A DNA stretch of 64,000 bases, taken from assembly GCA_026120185.1 (NCBI GenBank), contig JANUWF010001224.1, forward strand, positions 2,232,001-2,296,000, written 5' to 3'. This document shows, one piece after another, positions 25,131 through 37,478 of the stretch; position 1 is the first letter of the stretch; each line of letters begins with the position of its first letter. This DNA comes from Voacanga thouarsii (taxonomy: Eukaryota > Streptophyta > Magnoliopsida > Gentianales > Apocynaceae). The position numbers and the translations under genes were made by a program. The notes beneath the pieces are model-generated. The model saw only the letters and a program-made list of their open reading frames with translations, had not been told where the DNA came from and did not search any database.

Positions 25131-26132
25131 GAGGTAGAAGCTTATCCTAGGTTCCCCCTTCTAAATCCTGACCTCTGTCGTTGATTGTTTCTTCCAGGTC
25201 GACTCCATCCTCCCATCCTTCGAGGTTGAGGTCAATTTAAAATCTTATGCTATACTTTCTCATAATTAAAACATTTAAAAGAGGGCAGTCCACCAATTGG
25301 GCCTCCCTTCCTTCGTATTTTTCCTTTCTTTTTCCATCGGGGCCCTCCAGATCTCTTTTGATTCATGTCTCGAAATCCACTTCGGTTCCTTTCACCCACC
25401 TATTCAATATCAGCCATTTCTATCCTGGAAGCCATCTCTACTACAATATTGTAATTGGTGAGAGCTATACTTGCTAATACTCTCTTCAGCTCTGACTGTA
25501 AACCTTTCACAGAACGTCTAACCCTCTCTGCTTCTGAATAGACTAGAAGTGGGCAATATTTTGACAATCTAGTGAATTCAGTGGCATACTGCCCCACAGT
25601 ACAACCTTCTTACTGAAAAGCTTGAAATTCGTCTTCCTTCCTTTCTACTCCCCAAATAGGAATAAACTCCTTCTTAAAACTGGCCTTGAAATCCATCCAC
25701 TCCCACTCTCATTTATTTATTTCTCTTGCCTACCAATCTCAGGTAGGTCCTTTTAACTGAAATGTAGCAAGTTGTACCTTCCTTTGCTCTGAATAATTCA
25801 GAGCTGAAAAAATCTTCTCTATCTGCTCAATCCAACTTTTAGCGTCTTGTTCAGGTCGCCCTTAAATTTGCAGAGGGTGAAATTTCAAAAAGCACTCAAG
25901 AGCTCGATCTAATTCCACTTCTCTCTGTTGATTTTCCATACTCACACTCTCATTTACCCTAGCAGTCTCAGTCCAACTGTTGGATAGTATCAGCCATCTT
26001 TTAGAAGGTTTGGAACTTATGGTGGCCCCAAGTTACAAGGTGAGGACTTTCCACATACGATTCCTCCACCATTGGCTCCGGGTTATTTCGAGTAGTTCGC
26101 GATGATCGTCCGAAAGTTTGCTTAGGAGGCAT
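25131..26132 (-). pseudogene. Gypsy G gag
   Basis: The likely start is ATG at 26132 (MPPKQTFGRSSRTTRNNPEP), preceded by a splice-acceptor-like tgtacag. An in-frame stop follows near 26010 and a second ATG at about 25998 starts MADTIQQLD. The capsid core includes MGQYATEFTRLSKYCPLL and RRSVKGLQSELKRVL (25400-25597). The zinc knuckle near 25245-25275 is degenerate (CFNYEKV, then stop, H). It encodes the particle protein. Confidence 0.75.
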
Positions 26133-26340
26133 CTGTACAGTTCATAATATTTTACCAATATAACAATGTAACATAGCTCAAAAACAATCATAAAATGGGC
26201 ATAGTGCACATGGCAAGAACATAACACATATTCATTCTCATTTATTACAAAGTCAGTACAAAATTTATGTGCTAAGCACATGGTCATATACACTGGTCGA
26301 ATTGTACATATCCCACTACATATCTCTACATCTCATCCTC

Positions 26341-27030
26341 TTACTCATCATCATCACTACCTGAAACGGGTGGTCCTAAATTAGCAGAAACTCTGTAAGA
26401 CTCTACTGTATTTAAATTCTCATCTCCATCTGCATCTGGGTGTAACCAAGCCAATAACTCTGGGTTTATCTATAAATCCTCCCCAAACTCCTTAACCACA
26501 GGTACTTCCATCTCGTGTACCTCCTGATCCTTTCCTGCATCAACAACCTCCAAACCCGACATCTCCTCTTCCAGCACTCTTAGTACATTCCCGTAGAATA
26601 CCTCCTCATCATCCCCTGACCGCATTGCACCATCGAAGATACTATCCTCCTCACCATCATCCTGATGGCATGGCTCATTATCACCATCAATCTCATCAGA
26701 ATCGCCACCCACCTTCTCATGTGGAAAGGATGCCCTCTCGGGGATAGATGTCCTCTTCACACTAAGGTCTCACACAAATGGAGTAACGACGAGTACTGTT
26801 GGGTCAAACCTGCTCCTGATGAGACAAGGTGCATGACGGCAACTAGGGCCAGGTCCTATCAAGGTGAAATGTCCTAGCACGCTTGCTAGATAGATCATCC
26901 TAATCATTCAAGACTCCTTCACACCCGAGCTCTCATGTATTTCTTTCTTCCCATAGTCACTGTGCTCACCCATTAGACACTTGCCCTTATCACTCCTATC
27001 TGCCATTCCTACACAATAAAAGAGGTCCAT
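26341..27030 (-). pseudogene. Acidic leader ORF upstream of G gag
   Basis: Between the PBS and gag lies an acidic reading frame: DEIDGDNEPCHQDDGEEDS, then EEMSGLEVVDAGKDQEVHE (26470-26760). After an in-frame TAG it continues as NPELLAWLHPDADGDENLN to VSGSDDDE, with a stop at 26341. Farther upstream, about 27020, a degenerate start MADRSDKGKC is preceded by an acceptor-like ttgtgtag. Element E has an acidic ORF at the same place. No domain recognised; G lies far from any host gene, so this looks like an element-encoded accessory protein or the gag N-terminus. Confidence 0.55.
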
Positions 27031-27049
27031 TAATTCCTATGACGATACC

Positions 27050-30000
27050 TGTGAAAGCCCAATCAAGACCAACCTTAGAGTAAGGGGGTTGGGATGCATA
27101 TCATACCTTATTTCATGATTTAATATATTTTTATATGATTTTTATGTGCTTTGGATTGAGTTTTACTGTCTTGAAGCCTTGTTGGTAAGTATGAGTGAGA
27201 AGGGCAAAATGGTAATTTTTGCATGAGGTGAAAATAGTAAGATAGCTTGAGGATTACATAAGAATTAATTTTCTAGTGGAAATAGCAATAAGAGTTGTTG
27301 TGGTTTAATGGTTAGAGCTTTGGAATCAATTCTTGAGGTCTTGGGTTCAAATTCCATCATAGAAACTTTAGCTTGATTAAATTTTATTTTTGCTTGGGGA
27401 AGAATAATTTAGGCCTTATAAGCTTGGAGTAAGGTGGGGATGATGTCCTAAGAGAGACATGTTAGGAGTAACCTCATTCTACTCCCTTACCCTACTCGAA
27501 TTTCCTAAAGGGAATCCATTTTCCCTTGATCTTTGATTTTCCTTAATTCTTAACTCATTAGTTTGATCAAGTGATTCTAGCCATTTTCTTTCCAGAAATT
27601 TCAGTAAAGTGCTGTGATCTTGTAGGATCAAAATGTCTTAGTAAAAGACTTCTTATAGTCTGAAAAATGTGGAGGAGTTGTGGGAAATTCCAAGAGGAAA
27701 AATCCCTCTACTGAGCTTGCTGAAAATCCACTCTATCTAGTTCATCTTCCTCCTTGGAGCGAGCTGAAATTTTTCATCTTGTTGTGCCTTCAAAATGTCG
27801 AGTTTCTTAGCTAACATTCCCTCCCAAATGATGCCAAAAAAATGGTCTTTAGTATCAATTTGCAATCTGGATTTCTTGGCCATTTTCAGACTGCTCAAAG
27901 CTGGAGTAACAACAGGAAAAATTCCTGTGCAAATCGCCACTCTGAGAGTCTAAAACCAAGCTGTTTTCTTTCAGATTTTGTGCAGAACCTTAGCCATGTT
28001 TTTCCTCCATGAAGAAGGCTGGAAACCAGCCTTGAAAGCCTCAGAAATTCCCCTTCAAACTCTCTGTAAGATGGTTGGGAAATGGCAGCCGAAAATCTGT
28101 CCAGAAAATTTCTGCCCAGCAAAATTCTGTGCAGGAAAATTTTTCAGCTTTGTTTCCTAATCTTCTTCCAGCCGAAACACCACCCTTGTTCTGCATAAAC
28201 CTTCCTTAAACCTCCAGTAACAGAGCTCCATTGTTTCCCTTAAGCTTCCGCACGAACTTCAGCAATGGCTGTCCGAAAATCTCTCCAACAAATCCCTGCA
28301 ATTATGCTTGAATGATTTCCAAAATTCCAACCACCTTTGTTTAGCAACTTTCCATAATGCATTCCCCAAATAACCAGACTTCTTCTTCACCATTGAGCAC
28401 CCTACTTTCGGCCACCTTAAGCTTCCATAAACCAGCATTAATCCCACCGAAATTCTGCTCAAATAGTCGGCTATGGCAGACTTCCAAAACTCTTCAACAA
28501 TCAAGATATTCTTGGAATATTTAGTTTCCAAATTCACTTCCTAAAAATATTCTTCCAGGATTGTAACAACTAACCTTTCCTTTTCCTATCCAAATCAGAG
28601 AAACAACTTCCTAAATCCTATCGAAATTCGGCCAGCCCTAGCTCTCACAGAATTTCGGCAGCTACACAAATCCAATCTCTCGAATTCTTTCAACCTCCAA
28701 GAACACACACACTACACCAAGAACACCTACCTCTTTCCTTCACCTAATACCCCTCCAAACCATCTCAAATCCTCTCTAAAACTTCCAAATTTGACCTACT
28801 CACTTTCGTGAGTCCATCAACCCCATTCTTAACATCAAACTCCACAAATCATCTTGCTACTTCGAATCAAAACTAGAAATTTTTGTGAAGGACAAGAACA
28901 CCTTCAAGGTAAATTTATTCTAACAACTTCATCTCCTCCAATCTTGATCTCTAATGAGAACCTATGTGTATAAACATGCTAATGGTTTCTTTTCCTCTCT
29001 CTCTCTCTCTCTCTCATGGCCAAAAACCTCCCTCTCTTGGCTAGATGGCTCCTTTTCCCCATGACCATGTTTTCGCCATCTCCCTTGGACAAAGTTAGGC
29101 ATCAAGGAGTTGAGATCTATTCTAAACTCCTTCAAAGCATTCATCAATCAAGTAAGTCCCTTTAATCCTTCTTTTAAACTCTAGAATCATGTCTGTAGGA
29201 TGATGTTGATAGTAGGTGGATGGTGATAGGATTTGAGTATATATATATTGTTGAGATTGAAGCATGAACATTTGTATGATTGTGAAGGAGATGGGATTTA
29301 TGCATGGAAGGATTATCTCGGTTGGTTGTATGATGATTTGAGGTTTAATGCATGTCATAGGTCGTATTTGTGATCAAGTATCCTAGGGATCATGCCACCT
29401 TTGGTGAATAGGATTTATATGCATGTTAAATTATTGAAGCCATGATCATATTTATGTTAGCAGAGGTTAGATCATGTCTTAATAAATTTAGATCTATACT
29501 TATGTGCATGATTTGGATGATTTGATGAATGGAAGGATTGCATATGTTCTTGATTGTGGTTAGCCATAGAAATTTGATCATGATCTAGTTGTCCCTAAAC
29601 TAATTTTATTTCATAAATAAAATATTTAATGATATAAAATTTTCCTAGTGAATTTCGAAAAAAACCTAGGAGGGGTAGATTTGGATTATTATATACATAA
29701 AGGATATTTTAGTCAAATAAATAATAATTTTTGCTAGAAAATAAAATAAATAAATATTATTTAAAATAAAGAAATCAATTAAAGCCTTTTCTTTTGGAAA
29801 TAATTATAAATAGTAAAATATTTATTAAATCAAATCCTTTTTTAAAAGTTTACTTATTATTTTCCAAGTAAGACTCATTAAATTTAATCTCAACTAGTTT
29901 TAGCAACTAATTGTTTTCTAACAACTAAACTATTATTAAATCATTGTTTTACTTATTACTACCTAGGACTCTTGATCAAATACACTCTAAATTTTTCTTA

Positions 30001-31384
30001 GCAAGATTTAAACTTTCAACTTATTAAAATTTATTTCCCAAACCATTAATTATTTTAAATATCAAATTAGGCTCAACGTACAAACCTATTTATTTATTGT
30101 TTGGCCTTAAAGCTTGGGACACTAGGATCATAGTAGTAGTAAGTGGAGTTGATTTAAAATTGAGGAAGTGGATTGTGGCTTAGAATTGATTGTGATTTGT
30201 ATTTGCCCATGTGGGGTTAGGTCAGCTGTTGGAGACCTTGTTGTCGTGAGCAAGAACCAAGTAAGCTCCTGCATAAAACCTGATTGTTGGAAAATGTTTA
30301 ATTATGGCAAGCCAAATGTAGAGTGCATGGACACTCATTTTTGTAAAGACAATTGAGGGTTGTCTCCTGTTTTATTTCCGTCAAAGGAGTTATTTGAAAT
30401 TTATCAAGCAGATTTACTCAAACTCAGAACTCTTTCTGAAACTGTTTTAACAAAGATTTTGGAAACCCTTTATTTGCCATGTTCAAGTGGAACTGTGTTT
30501 GTTCATTTTTCCCAAGTGGGATACGTTACATTGAGTACTCAATAAGGGTGGACTACTAGGACTAGTCTTTGAGGGGTTAGGGTAAGTCTCTCAGTAGGTG
30601 GCCACCTCAGAGGGGTGAGTCCTTCCCGGATAGGACGTCAGTCCAGTAGGTCGTGTCGGTCCGAGCTAGCAGTGTTCTCTTCAGTCAAGTGACTGTGTTA
30701 TGCCGGAATTGATACCCAGTTGTTGTTTGGGTATAGAGAAGGAGGAGTATCTTGCCCAATAGGCCGATCACCTACTTTTGTCAGTCTGCACAAAGTGTGG
30801 CATTCTGACCGGCGATATGCACAAAGTATGGCATGCTGACCATTCGGTTATGGGTCCCAACGTGTGGTAACCCGTAATCCTTTCTTTCGAGTGGTTGATT
30901 TTATAAATTATGTATGACTGGAAATGCCAAAACACCATTCTTGTTTTTTACAGATGTTTATTGCTTGCCAGTGATCTCTTATAAAGAATTTTATGCTTTG
31001 CATTCACGAAATGTTTTCACCTGACACATAAACACACACGGACTTACTGAGATTTCTGTCTCACCACCTTTTTACCATGTTCTCAGGTCGGTCCTGCTTT
31101 GGGGATGAGTAGCTAGATTATGCCCGCTTTGGAAGATTTATGATGATTTATGTTTGTGTAAAGTTATGGAGAGATGAGAGTGGATGAATTTTTATTATGG
31201 ATTTGTTTTTGGTATTCTCGGATTTATTTTGGATAGATGTTTATTTTTTGATGTAATAAATATTTAAGTTCAAGCATCATTTACTTCCGCTATTTTATTT
31301 GTATGACCTAGTTATAAAGACCCCTTGTCCTTTGGACGGGGCGACATCCCTGGCCCTGGCTAGCCTAGGTAGCAGGGTGTTACA
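27050..31384 (+). repeat. Solo LTR F, Tekay-like 4.3-kb LTR
   Basis: It starts TGTGAAAGCCCAATCAAGACC and ends GGCTAGCCTAGGTAGCAGGGTGTTACA, 4335 bp, with a perfect TSD ATACC at 27045-27049 and 31385-31389. It is homologous along its length to the E LTRs (45143-49537, 52243-56350). No internal region is present. It includes a tRNA-like module (27299-27366), a CT run (28998-29015) and a duplicated tgcacaaagtNtggcat motif (30787-30835). Sequence from about 29580 to 30120 is AT-rich filler common to the family. Confidence 0.92.
27299..27366 (+). promoter_or_regulatory. tRNA-like pol III module in LTR F
   Basis: An A-box-like TGGTTTAATGG (27301-27311) and a B-box-like GGTTCAAATTC (27344-27354) are spaced as in tRNA-derived promoters. 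The module is also in both E LTRs. A complete cloverleaf cannot be drawn, so it is not called a tRNA gene. Confidence 0.5.
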
Positions 31385-31421
31385 ATACCACAATTCTATA
31401 GAACTAAGCTATGATACCAAT
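31385..31421 (-). other. Primer-binding site of gypsy G
   Basis: GCTATGATACCA at 31408-31419 (minus-strand TGGTATCATAGC) matches the Met-tRNA-type PBS and is two bases from the 5' LTR. The bases 31385-31407 are the leader stub between the solo LTR and the PBS. Confidence 0.8.
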
Positions 31422-34400
31422 TGTAACACCCTAATTAAATATACCAGCAGAAGCATATCAACACTGGGTGTTGCCCCGTCCAGTTTCCCAGATAAGGGTC
31501 TTTATAATGAAACCAACATAGTAAATATATATGAAAGGTCTAAACTCATACAGTATCCCATATTGATGGCCATATATATCATAAAATCTCATACATGCCA
31601 TCTCTATCTACAATAGTAATAAGTAGATAATCAAAAGGGAAGTCGTCCAGACCTATATTGCTGACACTGTGGTATCGTCCTTCTCTCCGTGGGTTTGCTC
31701 AACTCCAGATCCTACAAAAGGTAAGATAAAAGACACGTGTGAGTGAAAAATCACGCAGTGAATCCCGTGTGTGCTAGTACTTTAGTAAAGAAACAAGGTA
31801 CATAAAACTCTTGTGGGGAAAGCATTTCATTTGTTTACTGGAAACAATTCCAAAACACTCTCAGAAAGTGTTTATTCAGAACTCAATCATTTTTGAAAAA
31901 CTGTATTTTTCTTTCAAATCATTGCCCCAATTTTCAAATCACAGGCACTTCTCCAACAGAAGGTCGGCTTGTATGCAAGTCTCGCAGTACTTGCCTTCAG
32001 CATCACATATCATTGTATTGAGACTGTAGCCCCCAGTACTCAATCCATGCATTGCCAAAACATAAGTACACCGCAATGTACTATAATCAACAAGTGCACA
32101 CAACACCCTAAATATTTTACTTTCTATTGTAGGCCAAGGGTTCCAATCCTGACGTTAATCACCATCGAGGTAGTAAGGGGTTAAACAATGCCAGGTGTCT
32201 AGCCGAGCCCGTAAACAACCCAAATCACAAAGTGCACACAAGGCATGACAATTGCCAGGCTCTAGATGGCTAGCCAAGACGACGCATCTCAATATCCTGT
32301 CATCCCATTTAGAGTAAGGCAATCCCTGGAACTAGAGTTATCTGATCCCACAGGATTTTCAAAATGAATATTTTTGGGGCAAAATAACATTTTCTAGAAT
32401 TTGATCCCACTAACTCACAAGTCAAACCATAATTTCCATAGGTTCCGCAGGCTAATCAATTCGTTCCATAGGCACATCAAGCCAATAAAATAATTCACGG
32501 GATCAAAATATCATTTTCCAAAAGTCAATCTCATCACAAGAGATCATTTTTCAAAACCATGTTAAAATAGGTTAAAGAGTTCTTTTCATACATCAAAACA
32601 AGTTTCTAGGGGTATTCGGGTCATTTTGACAGTACTGGATCACAAAAGTCATTTCTAAGGGCATTCGGGTCATTTTACCCAAGTCCGATTCCAAAAGACT
32701 TTCCGAGGGCATTCGGATCATCTTACCATTACCTAATTTGAAAAGTATTCACAAGAGTTTCGATAAGGATATTTCGATCATTTACTAAACACCCAATTCC
32801 AAAAGTTTTCATCAAACATTCTAATAAGGACATTTGGATCATTTTTCAAACACCCGATTCTAAAAGGAACCGATTTCAAGAAATCCAGAATTCTAATCCC
32901 AAAAGAAAATTAAATTCAAAGTTTCCAAACACAATTCCATAAAATGTACTAATAAGGGCATTCTAGTAAATTTATGAATACCCGATTCCAAAATTTCCCA
33001 TTTTTTTTGAAAATCCCATGTATTTGATCCAACAAGGACTAAATTCACAAAATTTATTCTTTAATCATCCATTGAGGTTTCCAAGCCAATTATGAAGTTC
33101 ATTTGAGCCCAAAATGGTGCAAAACAATTCCTACTTCGATAAACCTTAAATATATTCAGGAATTTCCAAAACGGTATAAAATATAGCATTTTATGAAAAA
33201 CAAAGCACACTAGCTTTTAAAAGGTTTTAGAAATCAAAAGGACTCACTTTATGTCCTAATTAACTCTTTCTGTTTATGGCCGTTCGACTACCATTTCTAT
33301 CATTTTCAATGAACCGTTGGCCATTTATTGATAAACCTACACCAAACATTATTTTTGGGTCAAATCATGTTTGGCTAAAAAATAACCGACCTGCCCGACG
33401 GGTAGCCGACGTCCAACTGGCGGCCGACGATTAAGAAAAAGGTGCAACTTCCGTTCATGTCATTTTTTCGTCGTTTGTTTGCTTCTTTCATTTTCTTTTT
33501 TCACATCCTTTCTGTCTTCATATGCAAGGGATTCACTTCATATTTTGCATTCATTTTATCCAAAATCACACAATTAATCATCCTTAAGTTCATCCATTTT
33601 CGAACTCATTTTTTTGGAATTTCACTGCTTGACACATGATTTTGTTTTGCACATAACTTTCAATCCACAACTCCGATTTGACTCTATGATATACCAAAAT
33701 GACCATAAGATAAGTAACTTTAATTATGTACAATTCATTTTTAGAGTCTTGTTCCTGTGACATGCCACAGGGCAAAAACAACCCCAGTAGTTTTACTTCA
33801 ATTCCACTATTCATGCTTTTCTTTGCTCTCATTTAGCCTTTAATACTTTGGAACCTTTAATTCATTCAATTTTTGCTCAAATCATCTTTAATTCTATGAT
33901 TTCCAAATTCCAATAGCTCATAAGATTCGCACTTATTTAACACAAATTCATCTGTTCTAATCAAGAGCTAGTATAATCCATTTTTCCTAACCAAGAAAAT
34001 TCCATTTTTATTCTACTTTGGTCATAATCTCCTCAACCACAAACAACCCTTCAAGCTACCATAATTATTTAGTTCTTCTTCACACAAAACATCATTCAAA
34101 AACCCTTAGGCAGCCGGCACACATATAAGCATATACAAGGTTCAAACATAAAGTTCACAAACATTAGCTTTTGATTCAAAATGAAAACATGAAAATCATG
34201 TTTTCATGTAAAAATTCATGTGAACATAATCATCATTCACCCAACAACAACTTTAATTCAATCAAGGTAGGGTTTTACCTTGTACATGAGGCTATTTGAG
34301 GTGATTTGCTCCAAGAACTTCTCAAAACGCACATAGAATACTAAGAACACACACTAACCTTTTTCTCTCTCTTGTTTAATTTCTTTTCTCTTAGTTTTCT

Positions 34401-35325
34401 TCCCTAATGGCTGCCAAAATTCAGGCTGTATTGCAGTCCCTTCCCACCGCCATTCACCATCCAATCTTAGCCATTCATCTCTTATTTTTATTAATTGAAT
34501 TCAGATATAATTATGTGTGTTCTAATGAAATTTTTACACACCAACCACCTCTTTTTCCTCCTCAAAAATTTCCCTTCATTTCTTCTTTCATAGCTACTGG
34601 TTTCTTGGTTGACATTCAACAATTCAATCACCTGCTCATGGTCCATGTATTGGCCAATCAAAATGCACAAGGCCTTAATCTAAAGGACCTACAAATGATG
34701 TGTTCCAATTGCAAAATTATACACCATTCTTCATTTATTTTGTAATTTTTGAATTCCTTGCATCTTGAATGAATCCTTCATTCAACCTCTCTTAAATTGA
34801 CACATACCTTGGTTCTACCAATCACAAAAATGTCACACATTCCGTTTTTAATTGCGATTTCCTATTTTCTTCAGAAATGACTGAAATCGGATCCGAAACG
34901 GAAAAATATTTTATCTCAGCATTCAACACAAAAAATTCTTCCAAATTCGTTGGTAATACTTAAATTCTTCAATTCCTTCTCTATTTGGTCAAATTCACGG
35001 TCAATGTTGCGGGCGTAGTCAAAACGACGAAAATGCTCCGGATACCCCGGGTAGCATAATTCACACAAAAACGTGTGTTTCATCGCACTGATCAATTTTC
35101 ATTCTCAGCTTATCCTTAAATTCTTATTTTATTAACAATAATAGCCTTTCGAAGATTTAGGGTACGGGTAGAACAAATCTAATAATTACATCCAGGTCCA
35201 GACAAAGTATTATTATACCAAAATATTCGTCTCATTACACCGATCAACTTTTGTTCTGGCCATTTATACAAATTCTCATTCTATTACAAATAGTAGCCTT
35301 TTGAAGAAAAATGAGGGGTATTACA
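31422..35325 (-). repeat. 5' LTR of gypsy G
   Basis: It runs from TGTAACACCCTAATT to AATGAGGGGTATTACA, 3904 bp, and is collinear with 18286-21656. About 500 bp at 31650-32150 is missing from the other LTR. The ORF-like stretch at 34407-34745 is not coding; the same sequence is present but broken in the other LTR. Confidence 0.88.
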
Positions 35326-35345
35326 AAATCATAGCTCTAATACCA
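35326..35345 (-). other. Primer-binding site of Copia C
   Basis: GCTCTAATACCA at 35334-35345 (minus-strand TGGTATTAGAGC) is equivalent to the A PBS at 3541-3552. It shows that the C leader was split by G. Confidence 0.78.
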
Positions 35346-35934
35346 TTTAAAGGATCACAATAAAAATAAATATGCAGAAAAAGATAGCAAATTTAATATT
35401 TTCTGAGCCAAAGTCAAGGAGTACTTACTTTTAGGGCATTTAGACTCAATAACTAGAGTCGGATTTGGGTCTACTGGCACTTCTTGGAGAGGAACGTCTA
35501 CTTAATCAGCGAAAAATCCAACTAACTGTCTTCTCCTTTGCATGAAACGCTTCAAAAGTCATAGTTTTTTATCTTCTAGGATATTCTCTTAACCTCACAA
35601 ATCGAACTACCGGTGAAAGTAGGCAAAGATTATTTTTCTGAGTAACAACTGAGTGAGAGAGAGGGGGAGAGAGCAATAAGTGGTGGCTAGAGTTTGCCAT
35701 AATTAATTGTGTTCACCTAGAAAGCCTCCATAAGGATTATATATAAATTCTTAAGGGTGGTTACCCCAAACCAAGATGGGCTAGGGCTATTCCACCAACT
35801 GGGCCTTTTTATTTATCTTTTGTCTTTTAATTAAAAACTAATTAAATAAAATATTAGTCCACTATATTTATTATTTTATCTAGGCCTCTTATTTTACTAA
35901 AGCACAAAATAATAAATACGTGACCCAATATAAT

Positions 35935-37416
35935 TGTTAGCCCTAAGGGCATTTTCCTATGTTTTTTACTTATGACAAACATTGATGAGGACTAACTTAT
36001 GTGATTTACATATGATAGGACATGTTTGACCCTAATCCTTTCAAGGCAAGCACATAGGATTGCTAAGTAACTCTTGAGCAATAGAATCCAAGAATGGGTA
36101 ATCAAGTAGAAGATCAAGTTTAAGAGATTGCATACCAAGAAGTCCTTGTGGAAGAACCTTAGACTAGGAATCATTTGTTAAGGTATTCTCTGTGTAAATT
36201 CCTATGTCTTCTTTGCCTTATGATTCAGTTTTATTTCTACCCTTAAAGCACACAAACAAAAAGATTTCAAAGTTTTATATCTTCGAATTTTGGATTGAGT
36301 ATTTGGATATCTCTGCATCCAAAAGATTCATCCAAAATCCTGTGAACAGTGTCAAATCAATTCTATCTGAAAAAGTGCCATTTTGGACTTACCCTTTAGA
36401 TGCACTATCATCTAAAACTTAAGTCCAAAACACTGGCAAATCTGACAGCGAAAACTAGCCGTTAACTAGCCATTGCTATCCTACTTTTCACTTCTATAAA
36501 AGCCATTTAAACCCGATTTTTTGAGCTATCTCTATCATAAACACTGTTACACTTTAGAAAATAAAAATCTTCCTTTTTATTGTGCTTCAAAAAGGAAATT
36601 GAATTGTTCAAAAGGTGAAAGGCTGTTGGAGCATATTTGTTTGTATCTGCTTAAACTTGTGACCTATTTCTGTAAGTTCTCTTTCATTCTAACTTGTATC
36701 AAGGTTGAGAAGGTAAAACCCAGTTGGGGTGAGCCTTGATTTATTATGTATCAAGGTTGTGATGTAAAACCCGTTGGGGTGAGCCTTGTTTTGGTTAATA
36801 TTCAAGGTTGTGGAGTAAAACCCATTGGAGTGAACCTTGTTTTGCGAATGTATCAAGGTTGTGGTGTAAAACCCAGTTGGGCTAAGCCTTGATTATTGTG
36901 TTTTAAGAGATTGGGTATCAAACCAAGTTTGGTGATCCTCTTGTGTAAGATTAGTATAGCCTACTACCATTGATTTGGGAAAAAGATTTTAGTGATGATG
37001 TTGAAATCCTTAAGTGAGAACGTAAAGTAGTAGATGTAGATCATTTGAAAATCGAACCACTATAAATCATTGAGTCTTTTCTCTTACATTTATTATGATA
37101 TTCATGCCTGCATTTTTACTGCTCATCTAACTTGAAAGCATTATACTTCTGAATGAATTTATTGAATTGATCAAAGACTTTTATATTAATTGAGACTGTT
37201 TTTTGATGCCTTATCTGCCTATCTTAATTATAGATTTTCATTTCATAATTTAGTGGAGTGTTCAAAAGTTCTTTGGTAGTTCATTTAAAGCTGCATGGAC
37301 AATCTGTTTTTTGTTGCACACGAACTTGTTTGTTCTTGTTTTAAGAATTTCAGAAGATCTTTAAAGTTTGCAATTATTTTCCATATACCTTATTCATCCC
37401 CCTCTAAGGTATATCA
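35935..37416 (+). repeat. 5' LTR of Sirevirus S
   Basis: 1482 bp, TGTTAGCCCTAAGGGC to CCCCTCTAAGGTATATCA. It contains four tandem units of about 50 bp (36697-36900). The 3' LTR has the same organisation but has lost about 100 bp before its end. Confidence 0.9.
36697..36900. repeat. Four tandem ~50-bp repeats in the S 5' LTR
   Basis: Each unit has the form tatcaaggttgtggNgtaaa then acccNttggggtgagccttg. Units begin near 36697, 36749, 36805 and 36850. They lie in the downstream half of the LTR. Confidence 0.88.
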
Positions 37417-37418
37417 AT

Positions 37419-37430
37419 TGGTATCAGAGC
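37419..37430 (+). other. Primer-binding site of Sirevirus S
   Basis: TGGTATCAGAGC, a perfect Met-tRNA-type PBS, two bases after the LTR. Confidence 0.9.
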
Positions 37431-37478
37431 ATTGGTTTATATTATTCTTAGCTTAACAGCTTTGTAGCAAAGATCTAT

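Larger units (their letters stand above)
18286..35325 (-). mobile_element. Gypsy (chromovirus, Tekay-like) retrotransposon G
   Basis: A minus-strand Ty3/gypsy element with two LTRs, PBS, acidic leader ORF, gag, protease, RT, RNase H, integrase and a C-terminal chromodomain-like segment, in that order. Flanking direct repeats are AAACC (18281-18285) and AAATC (35326-35330), one mismatch. It sits in the Copia C leader. A 4.3-kb solo LTR (27050-31384) is nested in its own leader. All genes carry stops. Clade placement rests on the chromodomain position, long LTRs and Met-type PBS. Confidence 0.85.

Noticed and set aside
34407..34745. 112-codon ORF with ATG
   Set aside because: Antisense or unrelated frame within the G 5' LTR; the equivalent stretch near 20785-21065 of the other LTR is broken.
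36697..36900. CRISPR-like array
   Set aside because: Units are head-to-tail without unique spacers, in an LTR of a plant retrotransposon.
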